This document shows positions 26,060-34,648 of a DNA stretch of 34,648 nucleotides, in pieces. The DNA is from Bacillota bacterium (GTDB lineage: Bacteria > Bacillota > Clostridia > Christensenellales > Aristaeellaceae): assembly GCA_023409955.1 (NCBI GenBank), contig JAEYQQ010000066.1:1-34648 (forward strand). Reading direction: 5' to 3'. Below the pieces are notes generated by a model. That model did no database searches and was not told where the DNA came from. It saw only the letters and a list, made by a program, of their open reading frames with translations. The position numbers and the translations under genes were made by a program. Position 1 is the stretch's first letter; each line of letters starts with the position of its first letter.

Positions 26060-26197
26060 CTACCTTCTGTTCTTGCGGAAAAGTTGCCATGCAATGACCA
26101 GAACAACTGGCACAATGCCGATAATATCGGACAATGTGCCGGGATAGATCAGCAATAAGTCGCCGTAGTACATGCATGGCAGCTTTTTTACTTTCAA
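26060..26197 (-). pseudogene. C-terminal remnant of a TRAP-type membrane transporter
   Basis: The minus frame ending with TAG at 26062-26060 reads YYGDLLLIYPGTLSDIIGIV and then a second hydrophobic run ending WQLFRKNRR. This resembles the last helix of fused TRAP (TAXI-type) permeases, where LLLIxPGxxTDxIG is common. Upstream the frame is closed at about 26200 by a stop, and the rest of the gene is absent. The neighbour upstream is a glycosyltransferase gene. An alternative is a free 37-residue membrane peptide starting at 26173, but no ribosome site supports that. Confidence 0.5.
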
Positions 26198-26207
26198 TTA
26201 TTTCTAA

Positions 26208-27158
26208 TCAATAAAAATTCTTTTGTGCCAGAAGCATCTTTTTCTCTCTTGTCGCTCTATGAAGCATCATCTCAAAATCCTGCCGGTTTTTTTGGATCAT
26301 GTTATGCAGTGTCAGCCCCGTAAACAAGGACTGCAGGGCAGCGATTACCGTAAAACCGCATACGATCAGCGTCGGGAAGTTTGGAACCTCACCGGTCTTT
26401 ACATAAGTCCCAATGATCGGAATAAAAAAGGACAGCGCCAGAATAAACAAAGTGGTGGCAATCAAGCTGAAAAAAAGCATTGGACGGTAGACTCTAAACA
26501 ATTTAAGGATCGTTTTTAAAACTCGGCCGCCATCCCGGTAGGTATTTAGCTTAGATTCGCCATTTTTTCGGTCACGGTATTGGATGGGGACATTATCCGT
26601 CGCCATGTTTTTATCAACTGCATGGATGCTCATTTCCGTTTCGATTTCAAAACCGGTTGATAATACCGGAAAGGTTTTTACAAACTCATAGCTGAAGGCG
26701 CGGTAGCCTGTCATGATGTCCAGAATGCTGCACCGGAAAAGAGTGTTTATGCTTTTACATACCAGCAGGTTCCCTAGATTGTGGAATCTGCGTTTGTTCT
26801 CCGTGAAATAGGTAGAAGAGAGTCTGTCGCCCACAACCATATCCATCTGATGTTCCAGCACACGGTCTACCATTTCCCTCGCAAACGACGTCGGATAGGT
26901 GTCATCTCCATCTGACATGAGATAGCACTCTGCATCGACTTCCCGGAACATCCGTCGGATGACGTTACCTTTCCCCTGTATATATTCATGCCGGACAACA
27001 GCTCCGGCTCTTTTCGCAACCGCTGCAGTATCGTCCGTTGAATTGTTGTCATACACATAGATCACTGCTTCCGGCAGCACCTCCCGGAAATCACGAACTA
27101 CTTTTTCAATAGATTGTCCTTCATTGTAGCAGGGAATCAGAACAGCGATCCGATCCAT
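26208..27158 (-). CDS. GT2 glycosyltransferase, GtrB/polyprenyl-phosphate sugar transferase type
   Basis: Family 2 enzyme of 316 residues: an N-terminal catalytic domain beginning IAVLIPCYNEGQ with the metal motif DGDD at 83-86, then two C-terminal membrane helices (about 230-250 and 262-285). This layout is that of enzymes that load a sugar from a nucleotide donor onto a polyprenyl-phosphate carrier at the inner face of the membrane. AAAGGAGG precedes the ATG. It lies 14 bases after the large membrane protein gene, in one operon, and could provide the lipid-linked sugar donor for that protein. Confidence 0.88.
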   Translation of the reverse strand: MDRIAVLIPCYNEGQSIEKVVRDFREVLPEAVIYVYDNNSTDDTAAVAKRAGAVVRHEYIQGKGNVIRRMFREVDAECYLMSDGDDTYPTSFAREMVDRVLEHQMDMVVGDRLSSTYFTENKRRFHNLGNLLVCKSINTLFRCSILDIMTGYRAFSYEFVKTFPVLSTGFEIETEMSIHAVDKNMATDNVPIQYRDRKNGESKLNTYRDGGRVLKTILKLFRVYRPMLFFSLIATTLFILALSFFIPIIGTYVKTGEVPNFPTLIVCGFTVIAALQSLFTGLTLHNMIQKNRQDFEMMLHRATREKKMLLAQKNFY

Positions 27159-27172
27159 CCGGCTAACCTCCT

Positions 27173-29389
27173 TTAGTATTTCACAGCATAAAGAACCATA
27201 TTACCAGCCTGTTTTATATAAGAGAGGCCGAAGGCTTCTATTTCCTCCTGCGAATACGCTCTTCCCGAAAGCACATACCTGACCACCAGCGTCTTCAGAG
27301 CCTTCGCATCTAGATTCAGCTGTACCAGGTCTGGGTTCAGAAGCTCAAAGGTCGTATCCGCACCGTTCAATGATACGTTGAAATGTGCATACCGGTTATA
27401 GATGTCCGCATATCTGCCGTCCGGATCTAGTTTCATCCAATTTTCCACAGCCGGATACACATTTGTGGAGGTGACCGTCGGTGCTCCGAATACGACAGGC
27501 AGGTTGTTAAAGACCCAGAGAGCCTCAGAAGTGATCCATTTCCCTGTCGGGTCTCCAACCACGGTTTCCCGTATCACCTGTGCAGTTTCGCCTTCTTCAA
27601 GGGGATCTGTCCCGACCTGAAGGGGATTGACCGTCATACCACTTAATCCAACCGTGACGCATACGACAGCGAGAAAAGACGCCTGAGCTTTCCGGCTTCG
27701 GCTCCCGGCCAGGAAGAACAGCATACAGTACACCGCAATGAATCCCGGGACCAGGTAAGCTTTTCTCAAAAACGCCGGATCGAATAACCCCATTGCCACG
27801 CTGAAGCCAAACGCTGGTATCAGGCACAGGATCGGCGCCCATACCCTGAAACGATCACGATTACGGATGACTTCGGGCAGCTCATGCAGCAGGCACAACG
27901 ACCTGAACAGCATGAAAATTTCTAGATATCCCATCACCGGCCGCAATCTTCCCTCTGTTACGTTGGACAAGAGGGATAACTTTGAAAGCCATACCGGGAA
28001 TCCCGCATACAAAAAGACCACAAACATAAGCTGCACAATGGCCATCAGAATCAGCGGCCAATCTTTTTTTCGCCGGATCACAACTGTATACATGCTCAGC
28101 AGAACGCCCAGCGGGAAAAGAGAAACAACCTGTGCTGCCTCACAGGAATTTCCTGCAACCGCATTCCAGGCATCCACAGGGAGGAAAAAGCTCTGTTCCC
28201 ATCCCAGCAGCCAGGACAGATTGGAAACTGAACCACCTGTGGAAAACCGCTGACCGGGATATACTGTATTTGATATGGCAGCCACCGTATCTTTGGACTG
28301 ATACAGAACACCGGCGCCAAGTATCAAAAAGATCACCAATGCTCCGCCAATAATAACCGTGTCACGCTTCCAGCTGAAATCAAACCGTTTCCAGCCATTG
28401 ATCACCGTACCGATGATCAAAGCCCCAAAGATATAGACCAGCGGTACCTCCTGAGCAGGATAAAAGGTAAAGATAAACGCACCGCCGCATTCCACCAGCC
28501 CCAAAGCGTACAAAATGCGTTTTCCGGTCCTGATCCGCGGCCTGATGTATAGATTGAACAGGACAACCGCAGTCTGCCCCCAAATCAGCATATCCACGAA
28601 CCCGTTTGTGCTGAACCACCACTGCACTGGTGCAGAGAAAGCAATCATCACCGCCGCAGCGGCGCTGAACCATTTGTTCCCCTTTGTATATACCTTCGCA
28701 CATTCATAGGAAGCTAGAAAAAGGGCTATCAGCCGGCCGAACCAGAAAAAGGAAAGGCCGTATTCGTTTCCGATCAGATAACCGAGATAGAAGGGTCGGA
28801 ACAAACCGACAAGTGCTAAAGCGGGAGCTCCATAGGTTGTTGTCACATCTGTCGCTGTTCCCCGGAGGATCTCTGAAACGGCCCAAAACCCGTTGACCCG
28901 CTGTGACAGAACCATAGGGGTTAGCACAGCCCACTCATCGGAGCGGATCCCCCTGGCAATGCCAAAGACGACGCCGCTGTCCAGCAGTGATTCAGAAGAA
29001 CTGATGCCTGTGGTATACACCGACCACATGGCGAGGGATGACCCGCTGATCTGAAAAGCAACGCAGGTCAGTAGAAGAATCCCTCCGAAAAGGTATCGAT
29101 GCTTTTCCAGATAACGCAGTACCGGCCCTCCGTGTTCAAAAATGTTGAAAAGAAGGACGAAGCTGAATACGAAAGATATAAAAAGGAGGAACAGAATCTC
29201 TGTCGACAGTGTTCCCGTCAGGAGTCCTTCAAAGGATCCCGTCAGAAACTGCTGTTTTGTTTCCCGAAACATTTCCATATATAAGCTGATCCATGCCCCC
29301 AGGACAGCGCTCAGTACAATTTTGGCGATCCTACTTTTCTTCAACTTTAGTCGTCCACCTTTCCGAAGGCCAAAATGAGTCTGAACCAT
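27173..29389 (-). CDS. Large polytopic membrane protein, GT-C-like, function unknown
   Basis: A protein of up to 738 residues with about a dozen hydrophobic segments and a soluble C-terminal part from about 600. An acidic motif GIRSDEW (147-153) in the first long loop recalls the loop-1 acidic residues of GT-C glycosyltransferases that use lipid-linked sugars. I do not recognise a named family with certainty. The start is uncertain: ATG at 29389 lies four bases after the previous stop without a ribosome site, while a TTG at 29344 follows GGAAAGGTGG and begins MKKSRIAK. Its place between two GT2 genes supports a role in surface polysaccharide or lipid-carrier glycosylation. Confidence 0.65.
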   Translation of the reverse strand: MVQTHFGLRKGGRLKLKKSRIAKIVLSAVLGAWISLYMEMFRETKQQFLTGSFEGLLTGTLSTEILFLLFISFVFSFVLLFNIFEHGGPVLRYLEKHRYLFGGILLLTCVAFQISGSSLAMWSVYTTGISSSESLLDSGVVFGIARGIRSDEWAVLTPMVLSQRVNGFWAVSEILRGTATDVTTTYGAPALALVGLFRPFYLGYLIGNEYGLSFFWFGRLIALFLASYECAKVYTKGNKWFSAAAAVMIAFSAPVQWWFSTNGFVDMLIWGQTAVVLFNLYIRPRIRTGKRILYALGLVECGGAFIFTFYPAQEVPLVYIFGALIIGTVINGWKRFDFSWKRDTVIIGGALVIFLILGAGVLYQSKDTVAAISNTVYPGQRFSTGGSVSNLSWLLGWEQSFFLPVDAWNAVAGNSCEAAQVVSLFPLGVLLSMYTVVIRRKKDWPLILMAIVQLMFVVFLYAGFPVWLSKLSLLSNVTEGRLRPVMGYLEIFMLFRSLCLLHELPEVIRNRDRFRVWAPILCLIPAFGFSVAMGLFDPAFLRKAYLVPGFIAVYCMLFFLAGSRSRKAQASFLAVVCVTVGLSGMTVNPLQVGTDPLEEGETAQVIRETVVGDPTGKWITSEALWVFNNLPVVFGAPTVTSTNVYPAVENWMKLDPDGRYADIYNRYAHFNVSLNGADTTFELLNPDLVQLNLDAKALKTLVVRYVLSGRAYSQEEIEAFGLSYIKQAGNMVLYAVKY

Positions 29390-29395
29390 CCAGAA

Positions 29396-31894
29396 TCACT
29401 GTTTCCAATAGTTGCTGGGGCGAAGCTCTGCTTCGTAGGCGTATTTTGTTACGATAACGAAGTCTTCTCTGTCCTGTGAAAAGCCAGGATTGAAGTACGG
29501 ATCACCTTCTTTGATCTGTTTTCCCCAACGTTTATGAAAGCAATCAACTTCACTGAGGAAGCGCTGATGCTTCTCCGGCGTGTCATCTGATCCTCTGCTC
29601 TTGGATTCGTAATGATACAGCTCCGCATGAGGCGTAAAGATGATTTTGTGTCCATTTTCGCGGATTCTCATGCAAAGATCAACATCATTGAAAGCAACTT
29701 CAAAGGTCTCGTCCAACCCGTTTACTTCTTCATAGACGCGCCGGGGCAGCATCATGCAAGCTGCAGTAACCGCACTGACATTCTGCGCATAGATCAACCT
29801 TCCCATATATCCCAGGTTGTTGCCGTCCACATAACGATGATAATGTGCCGCCAGGGATAAAAGACCAATCCCAACCCCCGCATGCTGTATTGTATGGTCT
29901 GGATAATAGAGCTTCGCACCGACGGCGCCTACGTCTTCACGCTGAGCATACATCAACATTTCCTGCATCCAATCCGGAGCGATAACCTCCGTGTCATTGT
30001 TAAGCAGCAAGACATACTCCCCTTGCGCATATCGGAAACCGAAATTATTGATCGCAGAGTAGTTGAACTTTCCTTTCCAGGTCACGATCTTCAGCCGATC
30101 ACAGCACTTCTGCAGTTTTTTGTAGAATGCAAATGTCCCCGAACGCTTGCTGTTATTTTCGATGATAATGATCTCAAAGTTCCGCCAAGTGGACTTCGTA
30201 TAAATAGAATCCAGGCATCTTTTCAGATCGTCAACATGATCCATGTTTGGGATGATGATGGAGATCAGAGGCTCTCGCTGGATTTTATACCGAATCCTAT
30301 ACATACTGATCGCCGGGCTGTCCAACACTTCTCCTTCCAGCCTGACACGCTTGAGGTGCGCAGCAATTGCATTTTTTGCTGCTTCCAGCACATACGGTTT
30401 TGCCCCAATATTCTCAGCGACTGAACCCTTGTGAGCTCTCCAAAAATACAGGATCATGGGAATATGCACGATCTTTTCGGCTTGTTCCGTTAGCCTCAGT
30501 ATCATGTCAAAATCCTGGCTCCCGTCAAACTCCGACCGGAATCCGCCGCCCGCCTTTTCCAGCAGCGACCGTTTGAATACGGTGAAATGACAGATGTAGT
30601 TATTGGCCCGGAGATTGTCTGGTGCGAAGTCTGGCTTCAGGTGAATATTGGACATGTTCTCCGGTGTATCATGGAACGTAGCTTCATCCGTATATATGAA
30701 ATCCGCTCCCTTTTCGCAGATCGCTTTCATATTTTCATACAGAGCAGAAGGGTGAAGCAGATCGTCATGATCAAAGAGCGCCAGATAATCTCCTGTGGCC
30801 ATCTCTATGCACGCATTGGTATTGCCGGAAATACCTAGATTCCTCTCTAGCTTCTTGTATTGAATTCTGCTATCCTTTCCGGCGTATTGCAGGCAGATCA
30901 TTTCAACGCTGCTGTGTTCCCCGTCGCTTCCATCAGCCAGGCAAAGTTCCCAGTTGCTATAGGTCTGATGCTGCACAGATTCAATCATTTCCCGGAGCAT
31001 TTTCTTCGGTGTGTTGTACAGAGGGACAAGAACACTGATTTTAATCTGCTGCGGGAAGATCACAGACTTCTGTTCTTCCAAAAGCATTCTAAATGCCGGT
31101 CTGCGCATTATGCTCCGATGCAACTGTGGAAAACGCAGCTGATCCACAACAGCGTCTGGATTCTTCAGCTTCAGTCCTGTCAGCAGGTTCCTATGCCGGA
31201 GTTTATTTGTGATTGCCTTCATAAAGGCAACCCAGCCATATCGTATAACTAGTATGCGGCAAGTGTTCATCCTCCGCATCAGCATATGAATGTCGTTCGG
31301 GCAGAGGATAACGTCTCCCCTGCGTGCTTCTCTGCTTCCGTACTGGATATAATGCAAATAATACTGCGGCCAGTTTCGGCCAAAGGCCACATTCAAATCC
31401 CAGTAGTTCTTCCGGTAGATTTTCGGGTCAAATAAGCAGCAGCCCCGCATCCCCTGCGTCATTCCTTTTTCAAGAAAATGCTTCAGGGCCGCTTCTCGGT
31501 CCGGGCATACTCTCCTGAGCTTATTATAACGGTTTAGGTAATACTCAGCATCAAACACCCGTGAATAATCCAAATCATTTACAGGTATAACCTCTTTTGC
31601 AGATGCTAGGCGTCCTTCTCTTTTGCCGTACCGCAGGTAATGATGATAATATTGTTTCCAGTTTCTCTTATATGCGCACCGCAGATCGCTGTTGTTTTTT
31701 CTGTAGAACACAGGATCAAAAACTTCGTTTCCCCGTAGGCCTCGATCCATACCTATTTCAATAAAATGCTTCAATGCCGCCCTGTGATCTGGGCATGTAT
31801 TCCGTAGCTTTTTGTACTTATTAAGGTAGTATTCAGCATCAAACACAAGTGAATAGTCCGTATGATGATATTTAATCATATTTACGCTCTTCAT
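29396..31894 (-). CDS. Large GT2 glycosyltransferase with two catalytic domains and N-terminal repeats
   Basis: An 832-residue protein. Residues 14-95 and 110-191 are two copies of a 96-residue unit, each made of two related halves (FDAEYYLNKY...ALKHF...G and FDPxxYRKN...HYxxYGxREGR). A first GT2 domain begins ISVLVPLYN at 286, with DHDD at 375-378. A second begins ISIIIPN at about 544, with LLNNDTEV at about 630. Such double-domain enzymes build rhamnan-like or other cell-wall polysaccharides in the cytoplasm from nucleotide sugars. The ATG overlaps the stop of a short Wzt-like frame by four bases. It starts the operon that continues with the membrane protein and GtrB-like gene. Confidence 0.85.
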   Translation of the reverse strand: MKSVNMIKYHHTDYSLVFDAEYYLNKYKKLRNTCPDHRAALKHFIEIGMDRGLRGNEVFDPVFYRKNNSDLRCAYKRNWKQYYHHYLRYGKREGRLASAKEVIPVNDLDYSRVFDAEYYLNRYNKLRRVCPDREAALKHFLEKGMTQGMRGCCLFDPKIYRKNYWDLNVAFGRNWPQYYLHYIQYGSREARRGDVILCPNDIHMLMRRMNTCRILVIRYGWVAFMKAITNKLRHRNLLTGLKLKNPDAVVDQLRFPQLHRSIMRRPAFRMLLEEQKSVIFPQQIKISVLVPLYNTPKKMLREMIESVQHQTYSNWELCLADGSDGEHSSVEMICLQYAGKDSRIQYKKLERNLGISGNTNACIEMATGDYLALFDHDDLLHPSALYENMKAICEKGADFIYTDEATFHDTPENMSNIHLKPDFAPDNLRANNYICHFTVFKRSLLEKAGGGFRSEFDGSQDFDMILRLTEQAEKIVHIPMILYFWRAHKGSVAENIGAKPYVLEAAKNAIAAHLKRVRLEGEVLDSPAISMYRIRYKIQREPLISIIIPNMDHVDDLKRCLDSIYTKSTWRNFEIIIIENNSKRSGTFAFYKKLQKCCDRLKIVTWKGKFNYSAINNFGFRYAQGEYVLLLNNDTEVIAPDWMQEMLMYAQREDVGAVGAKLYYPDHTIQHAGVGIGLLSLAAHYHRYVDGNNLGYMGRLIYAQNVSAVTAACMMLPRRVYEEVNGLDETFEVAFNDVDLCMRIRENGHKIIFTPHAELYHYESKSRGSDDTPEKHQRFLSEVDCFHKRWGKQIKEGDPYFNPGFSQDREDFVIVTKYAYEAELRPSNYWKQ

Positions 31895-31965
31895 TGTGTC
31901 ACACGCTTATGTAGATTGAATCTCATGGTAACGTTATGAAACTCAATGATGATTTTGTTCTCCAT
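31891..31965 (-). pseudogene. N-terminal remnant of a Wzt/TagH-type polysaccharide-export ATPase
   Basis: ATG at 31965, preceded by AGAGG, opens a 24-codon frame containing IIIEFHNVTMRFNLHK, then stops. This matches the start of ABC ATPases that export O-antigen or teichoic-type polymers (IIEFHNVSMxFNLxxEKV, from memory). The Walker A region and all else are missing. The stop overlaps the start of the large GT2 gene as ATGA, so the site may still couple translation. Confidence 0.55.
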
Positions 31966-32572
31966 CTCTGCGCCTCTTATTAATTCATAATAAAGCTCTT
32001 TTGTTGTTTCCGGAATAAGAGAATTCAAACCTAACCTGCACTAGCCAAACCCATCAGCCGCTTGTTCCATTCAAGAATACCTAATGATTCCTAGCATATA
32101 GCGGCCCGTTCTGAAGCAATGATAGCAAACTCATGTTGATGCTGTCTGTGAAAAAGGTACAGAGGTCTAACAGTGATCAGAAAAAGGCAAAGTAGGAACA
32201 TCTAGCGAAAATATTGCTGAATACGACCTCCCTGATTAGCATTATCAGAAGCAGATCATCTGGCTCGAAATATAACCCAGATAACGCTGACATTATTTCA
32301 CCGTCAGATCCCTAATGACATGCTTTTTTGGCAGCGGGTTGTGTTTTTTGCCTACTGACATGATTTCTTCGCTATTTTTCTTCCTTTTAGGTTGCTCGAA
32401 GAATTCTATCATATTTTTCTGTGCCGGGCAACATGACTGCCCGGATATCAGCTGAAAAAAAGGAAGCTTTCCAAATGAGAAAAGTTATATATAATAGTCA
32501 GTGCACGATTATTGATGGTCCAAAAATTTTTCAGGATCACATTTCCCACGTCTGTGCAAGGAGAGAAAATGC
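31966..32572. other. Divergent intergenic region of the glycosyltransferase cluster
   Basis: About 600 bases between the minus-strand GT2 operon and the plus-strand GT39-like gene. No intact gene is seen in any frame. A 7-bp hairpin CCGGGCA/TGCCCGG is at 32424-32444 with no T-run after it. A candidate plus promoter (TTTCCA, 16 bases, TATAAT at 32490-32495) lies about 75 bases before the GT39-like start. The region may hold further decayed exporter DNA, but I could not read any. Confidence 0.5.
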
Positions 32573-34267
32573 ATGATGAACCGTGAGAAAAATGTATATC
32601 ACCTGAAATGGTCAGATCTCTTGGTTCGCTGTTTGTTGCTACTTCTACTCGGAGTGATCTTGATCACCATGGCGATTCATCTTCCGGCAGAACTTTGCCC
32701 CGATGAAGTCATGCGGAGCGCAATTCCCAATTGGATCTACCATCACAACGCTATACCGACCGGCTTTGAGGAGGAGCTTATTGCAACCTCTTACGGATTT
32801 TCATACGCTTCCATGCCACTTCTACCGGCGTTGGCCTCCGCCCTGCTGATGAAACTGTGTTCCCTGTTTAGCAAGAGCGACGACGTGCTTTTACTGGCGT
32901 GCCGGATGACCAGTATTTTATCCGTTATGGGTTGTATGACCGTCTGCTTCCTGATTGGTGACAAGATCTTCAAAAAACGCCGCAGCACCTATCTTCTGGC
33001 CGTTTTTGTCTGCTTTATTCCGCAGGTTTTGTTCATCGGCTCCTATTGCAATAGCGATTCCGTAGCTTTATTCGGCTCCTTCCTGACCCTCTACTATCTC
33101 ATCAGCGCAACGCAGTCACGTTGGTCTTTTAGGGATTGCTGTGGGCTTTCGATTGCTCTTTCTGTTGTGATTCTCAGCTATTATACCGCCTATGGATGGA
33201 TTGCCATCAGCGTTGTTTATTGCATCTTCCGATGTCTGAAGGATAGTCCAGATGAAAAACGAATGGCTTTTTTTCTAAAAAGGATGGCTTTGGTGACAGG
33301 GTTAACATGTCTGCTCTGCGTTTGGTTTTTTGTCCGGAACGCCATGCTATATAACGGGGATTTTCTTGGGATCTCGGCAAGATCCATGTTTACGGCTTAC
33401 CGGGAATCCCAGGGATTCGCCGTCAACGCTCTTAATTCACCACAGGCAAAGGGCTTGTCGCCCCTGGAAATGCTGACTGACAACTGGTGGCTGTATTTGA
33501 CCGTGGAAAGCATCTTCGGTATTCTGGGAAATATGGATATCTTTATTCCTAAAATATCCCTCGCATTTTATAAGATCGTCACCGTAGTCGGAATGGTCAT
33601 CGGGATCCCTTACACCCTCATCAAGGGTAAAAACAAATTTCTGACCGTTTGCCTACTATTTACGATCATAATTCCTTTCTGCCTGTCATTCATTTACTCC
33701 TATATAGTGGATTACCAATCACTAGGGAGGTATGTAATATCCTGCCTGCCTGCTGTTGGAGTATTTGTTGTTTTCGGTTATCATGCCGTAGAAGAACAGA
33801 TCTTGCGGCTCTGCAGCCGGATCCGTTCAAAACAAAAGACTAACACGCATGTGTGGCGATCGCCGGTAAGGCTACAGTATCTGCTGTGCCTTCTTCTCCT
33901 TCTTGCCAGCGGTTATGCCTACACCGATACTGTTCAGGGAAAGCTCTTTTTTCATCCTCGTCAAGAAGTGATCTACAATCTTCAAGTCGACAAAGTACAG
34001 CTCGAGCTAGATTATTACACGCTGCAGGAATATGTGTCCGTCCATACCGCTGTCTGGCACGATGCTGATCAAACCGATCTCATCTGGTGGTTCGGTACAT
34101 CCAGTCCCTCCGGAGACTCCTGGAAAAGCACAAAATGGCGGATCCTGGTCGATCTGAGCCGATACTGTGAACCGGGTGAGTATTTCGTTCACACCTATGG
34201 GCAAACCGCTACCGGAGAAGAGAATCCCCTATATTTTGACACAATAACCATCACCGTCGATAATTGA
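32573..34267 (+). CDS. GT39/ArnT-like membrane glycosyltransferase
   Basis: A 564-residue polytopic protein with about ten membrane helices and a soluble C-terminal tail. After TM1 the sequence CPDEVMRSAIPNWIY places Asp44-Glu45 where GT-C (PMT/ArnT/YkcB-type) enzymes hold their catalytic acid in the first outer loop. Such proteins transfer a sugar from a polyprenyl-phosphate donor to a surface glycan, lipid or protein. AAGGAG lies nine bases before the ATG. It is transcribed away from the GT2 operon and could use the lipid-linked sugar made by the GtrB-like enzyme; this is inference. Confidence 0.8.
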   Translation: MMNREKNVYHLKWSDLLVRCLLLLLLGVILITMAIHLPAELCPDEVMRSAIPNWIYHHNAIPTGFEEELIATSYGFSYASMPLLPALASALLMKLCSLFSKSDDVLLLACRMTSILSVMGCMTVCFLIGDKIFKKRRSTYLLAVFVCFIPQVLFIGSYCNSDSVALFGSFLTLYYLISATQSRWSFRDCCGLSIALSVVILSYYTAYGWIAISVVYCIFRCLKDSPDEKRMAFFLKRMALVTGLTCLLCVWFFVRNAMLYNGDFLGISARSMFTAYRESQGFAVNALNSPQAKGLSPLEMLTDNWWLYLTVESIFGILGNMDIFIPKISLAFYKIVTVVGMVIGIPYTLIKGKNKFLTVCLLFTIIIPFCLSFIYSYIVDYQSLGRYVISCLPAVGVFVVFGYHAVEEQILRLCSRIRSKQKTNTHVWRSPVRLQYLLCLLLLLASGYAYTDTVQGKLFFHPRQEVIYNLQVDKVQLELDYYTLQEYVSVHTAVWHDADQTDLIWWFGTSSPSGDSWKSTKWRILVDLSRYCEPGEYFVHTYGQTATGEENPLYFDTITITVDN

Positions 34268-34368
34268 TTCATTTATACATCGAGTAAAGGCAGTAATTAG
34301 ATCCTGTTGTCTCACCGGACCGTATGTACCGTTTGATATATGGTATGATCAATACAATCTAGTCGAAT

Positions 34369-34423
34369 AGACTCGTATGCAGCAGATCGTTCGCAGTAGC
34401 CTGCTATACGAGTCTTTCATTTT
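34369..34423 (+). terminator. Terminator after the GT39-like gene
   Basis: AGACTCGTATGCAGCAG (34369-34385) pairs with CTGCTATACGAGTCT (34401-34415), with a two-base bulge, followed by TTCATTTT. It is placed 100 bases after the stop, between convergent genes. Confidence 0.75.
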
Positions 34424-34463
34424 GCATGGTTTTTTCCACGGTCCTCCCTCAGATTAGCATCAT

Positions 34464-34648
34464 TCATCCACCAAATACTACACGCTTTCGCTTGCGGAAG
34501 CGTGTATAGAAGTCTTCAGTGAGAATGTGATGAGACTTTATGAAATCGCTTCTGTCTGGAGAATAACAGCTAACATATACATCACTGTTCATATAATATA
34601 TTTGATTGTCTTTTTTATAGTTAATAACTGCCATATGACGCTCTACCC
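34464..34648 (-). CDS. C-terminal part of an unrecognised gene, cut by the right edge
   Basis: The minus frame is open from the window end to TGA at 34466-34464. It includes an ATG at 34634 (MAVINYKKDNQIYY) without a clear ribosome site, so the gene probably begins outside the window. The tail reads DFYTRFRKRKRVVFGG. Composition is normal for coding DNA, but I do not recognise the family. A hairpin at 34480-34505 lies inside its last codons. Confidence 0.5.
   Translation of the reverse strand, partial: VERHMAVINYKKDNQIYYMNSDVYVSCYSPDRSDFIKSHHILTEDFYTRFRKRKRVVFGG

Noticed and set aside
31966..32420. Decayed transposase or Wzm permease gene
   Set aside because: Several frames were read by eye; none gave motifs specific enough to name a family.
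32424..32444. Terminator hairpin in the divergent glycosyltransferase region
   Set aside because: The stem is only seven bases, no T-run follows on either strand, and no gene ends nearby.
34480..34505. Long hairpin as terminator or attachment site
   Set aside because: It lies within the last codons of the minus-strand partial gene (Arg/Lys-rich tail), has a two-base loop and no T-run.
1..34648. tRNA, rRNA, CRISPR arrays or intact insertion sequences
   Set aside because: No cloverleaf-like or conserved rRNA segments, no regularly spaced repeats and no transposase frames were seen.

Overview
The window reads as a chromosomal segment of a Gram-positive anaerobe of the Clostridia type. The basis is strong AGGAGG-like ribosome sites with some GTG and TTG starts, consensus sigma-A promoters, CUT1 sugar importers of the LplB/LplC type without a local ATPase, AraC/YesN-type regulators, and a split transketolase. 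The exact order or genus cannot be read from the sequence. It is an accessory, plant- or host-glycan region, with no rRNA, tRNA, CRISPR array or intact transposon.

Left part (1-8751). A secreted PIG-L deacetylase with NEW3-type domains runs off the left edge and carries an apparent one-base frameshift. A plus-strand ABC importer follows (two permeases, one solute-binding protein). It ends at a clear terminator and faces a membrane-bound AraC-type regulator. The leader before the binding-protein gene is an imperfect tandem duplication of a hairpin plus Shine-Dalgarno unit.

Centre (9009-20220), all on the minus strand. A LacI regulator, a GH43 beta-xylosidase and an AraC regulator lie upstream of a second importer (binding protein, strong intercistronic hairpin, two coupled permeases), a type B carboxylesterase and a second GH43 enzyme. 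This suits uptake and trimming of xylan-type, possibly acylated oligosaccharides. A decayed GH95 fucosidase-like fragment sits between the esterase and the second GH43 on the opposite strand.

Right of centre (20556-25879). A four-gene operon (SDR dehydrogenase, split transketolase subunits, GarR-type tartronate semialdehyde reductase) diverges from an FCD-type GntR regulator. The operon has a perfect TTGACA-N17-TATAAT promoter with a palindromic GntR-like operator just after the -10 box. The combination suggests a small pathway for a sugar or sugar acid, and its substrate is unknown. A PHP-domain hydrolase follows.

Right end (26060-34648). A cell-surface polysaccharide cluster holds a large two-domain GT2 enzyme with four N-terminal surface-type repeats, a polytopic membrane protein with a GIRSDEW motif, a GtrB-like GT2, and a divergent GT39/ArnT-like membrane glycosyltransferase. 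Relics mark its edges: a TRAP-type permease C-terminus at 26060-26197 and a 24-codon start of a Wzt-type exporter ATPase at 31891-31965. The window ends inside an unrecognised minus-strand gene.

Most genes belong to known families. The more unusual signals are regulatory (duplicated leader, intercistronic hairpin, divergent GntR region) and evolutionary (three gene relics and one frameshift). I did not find a convincing wholly new system.
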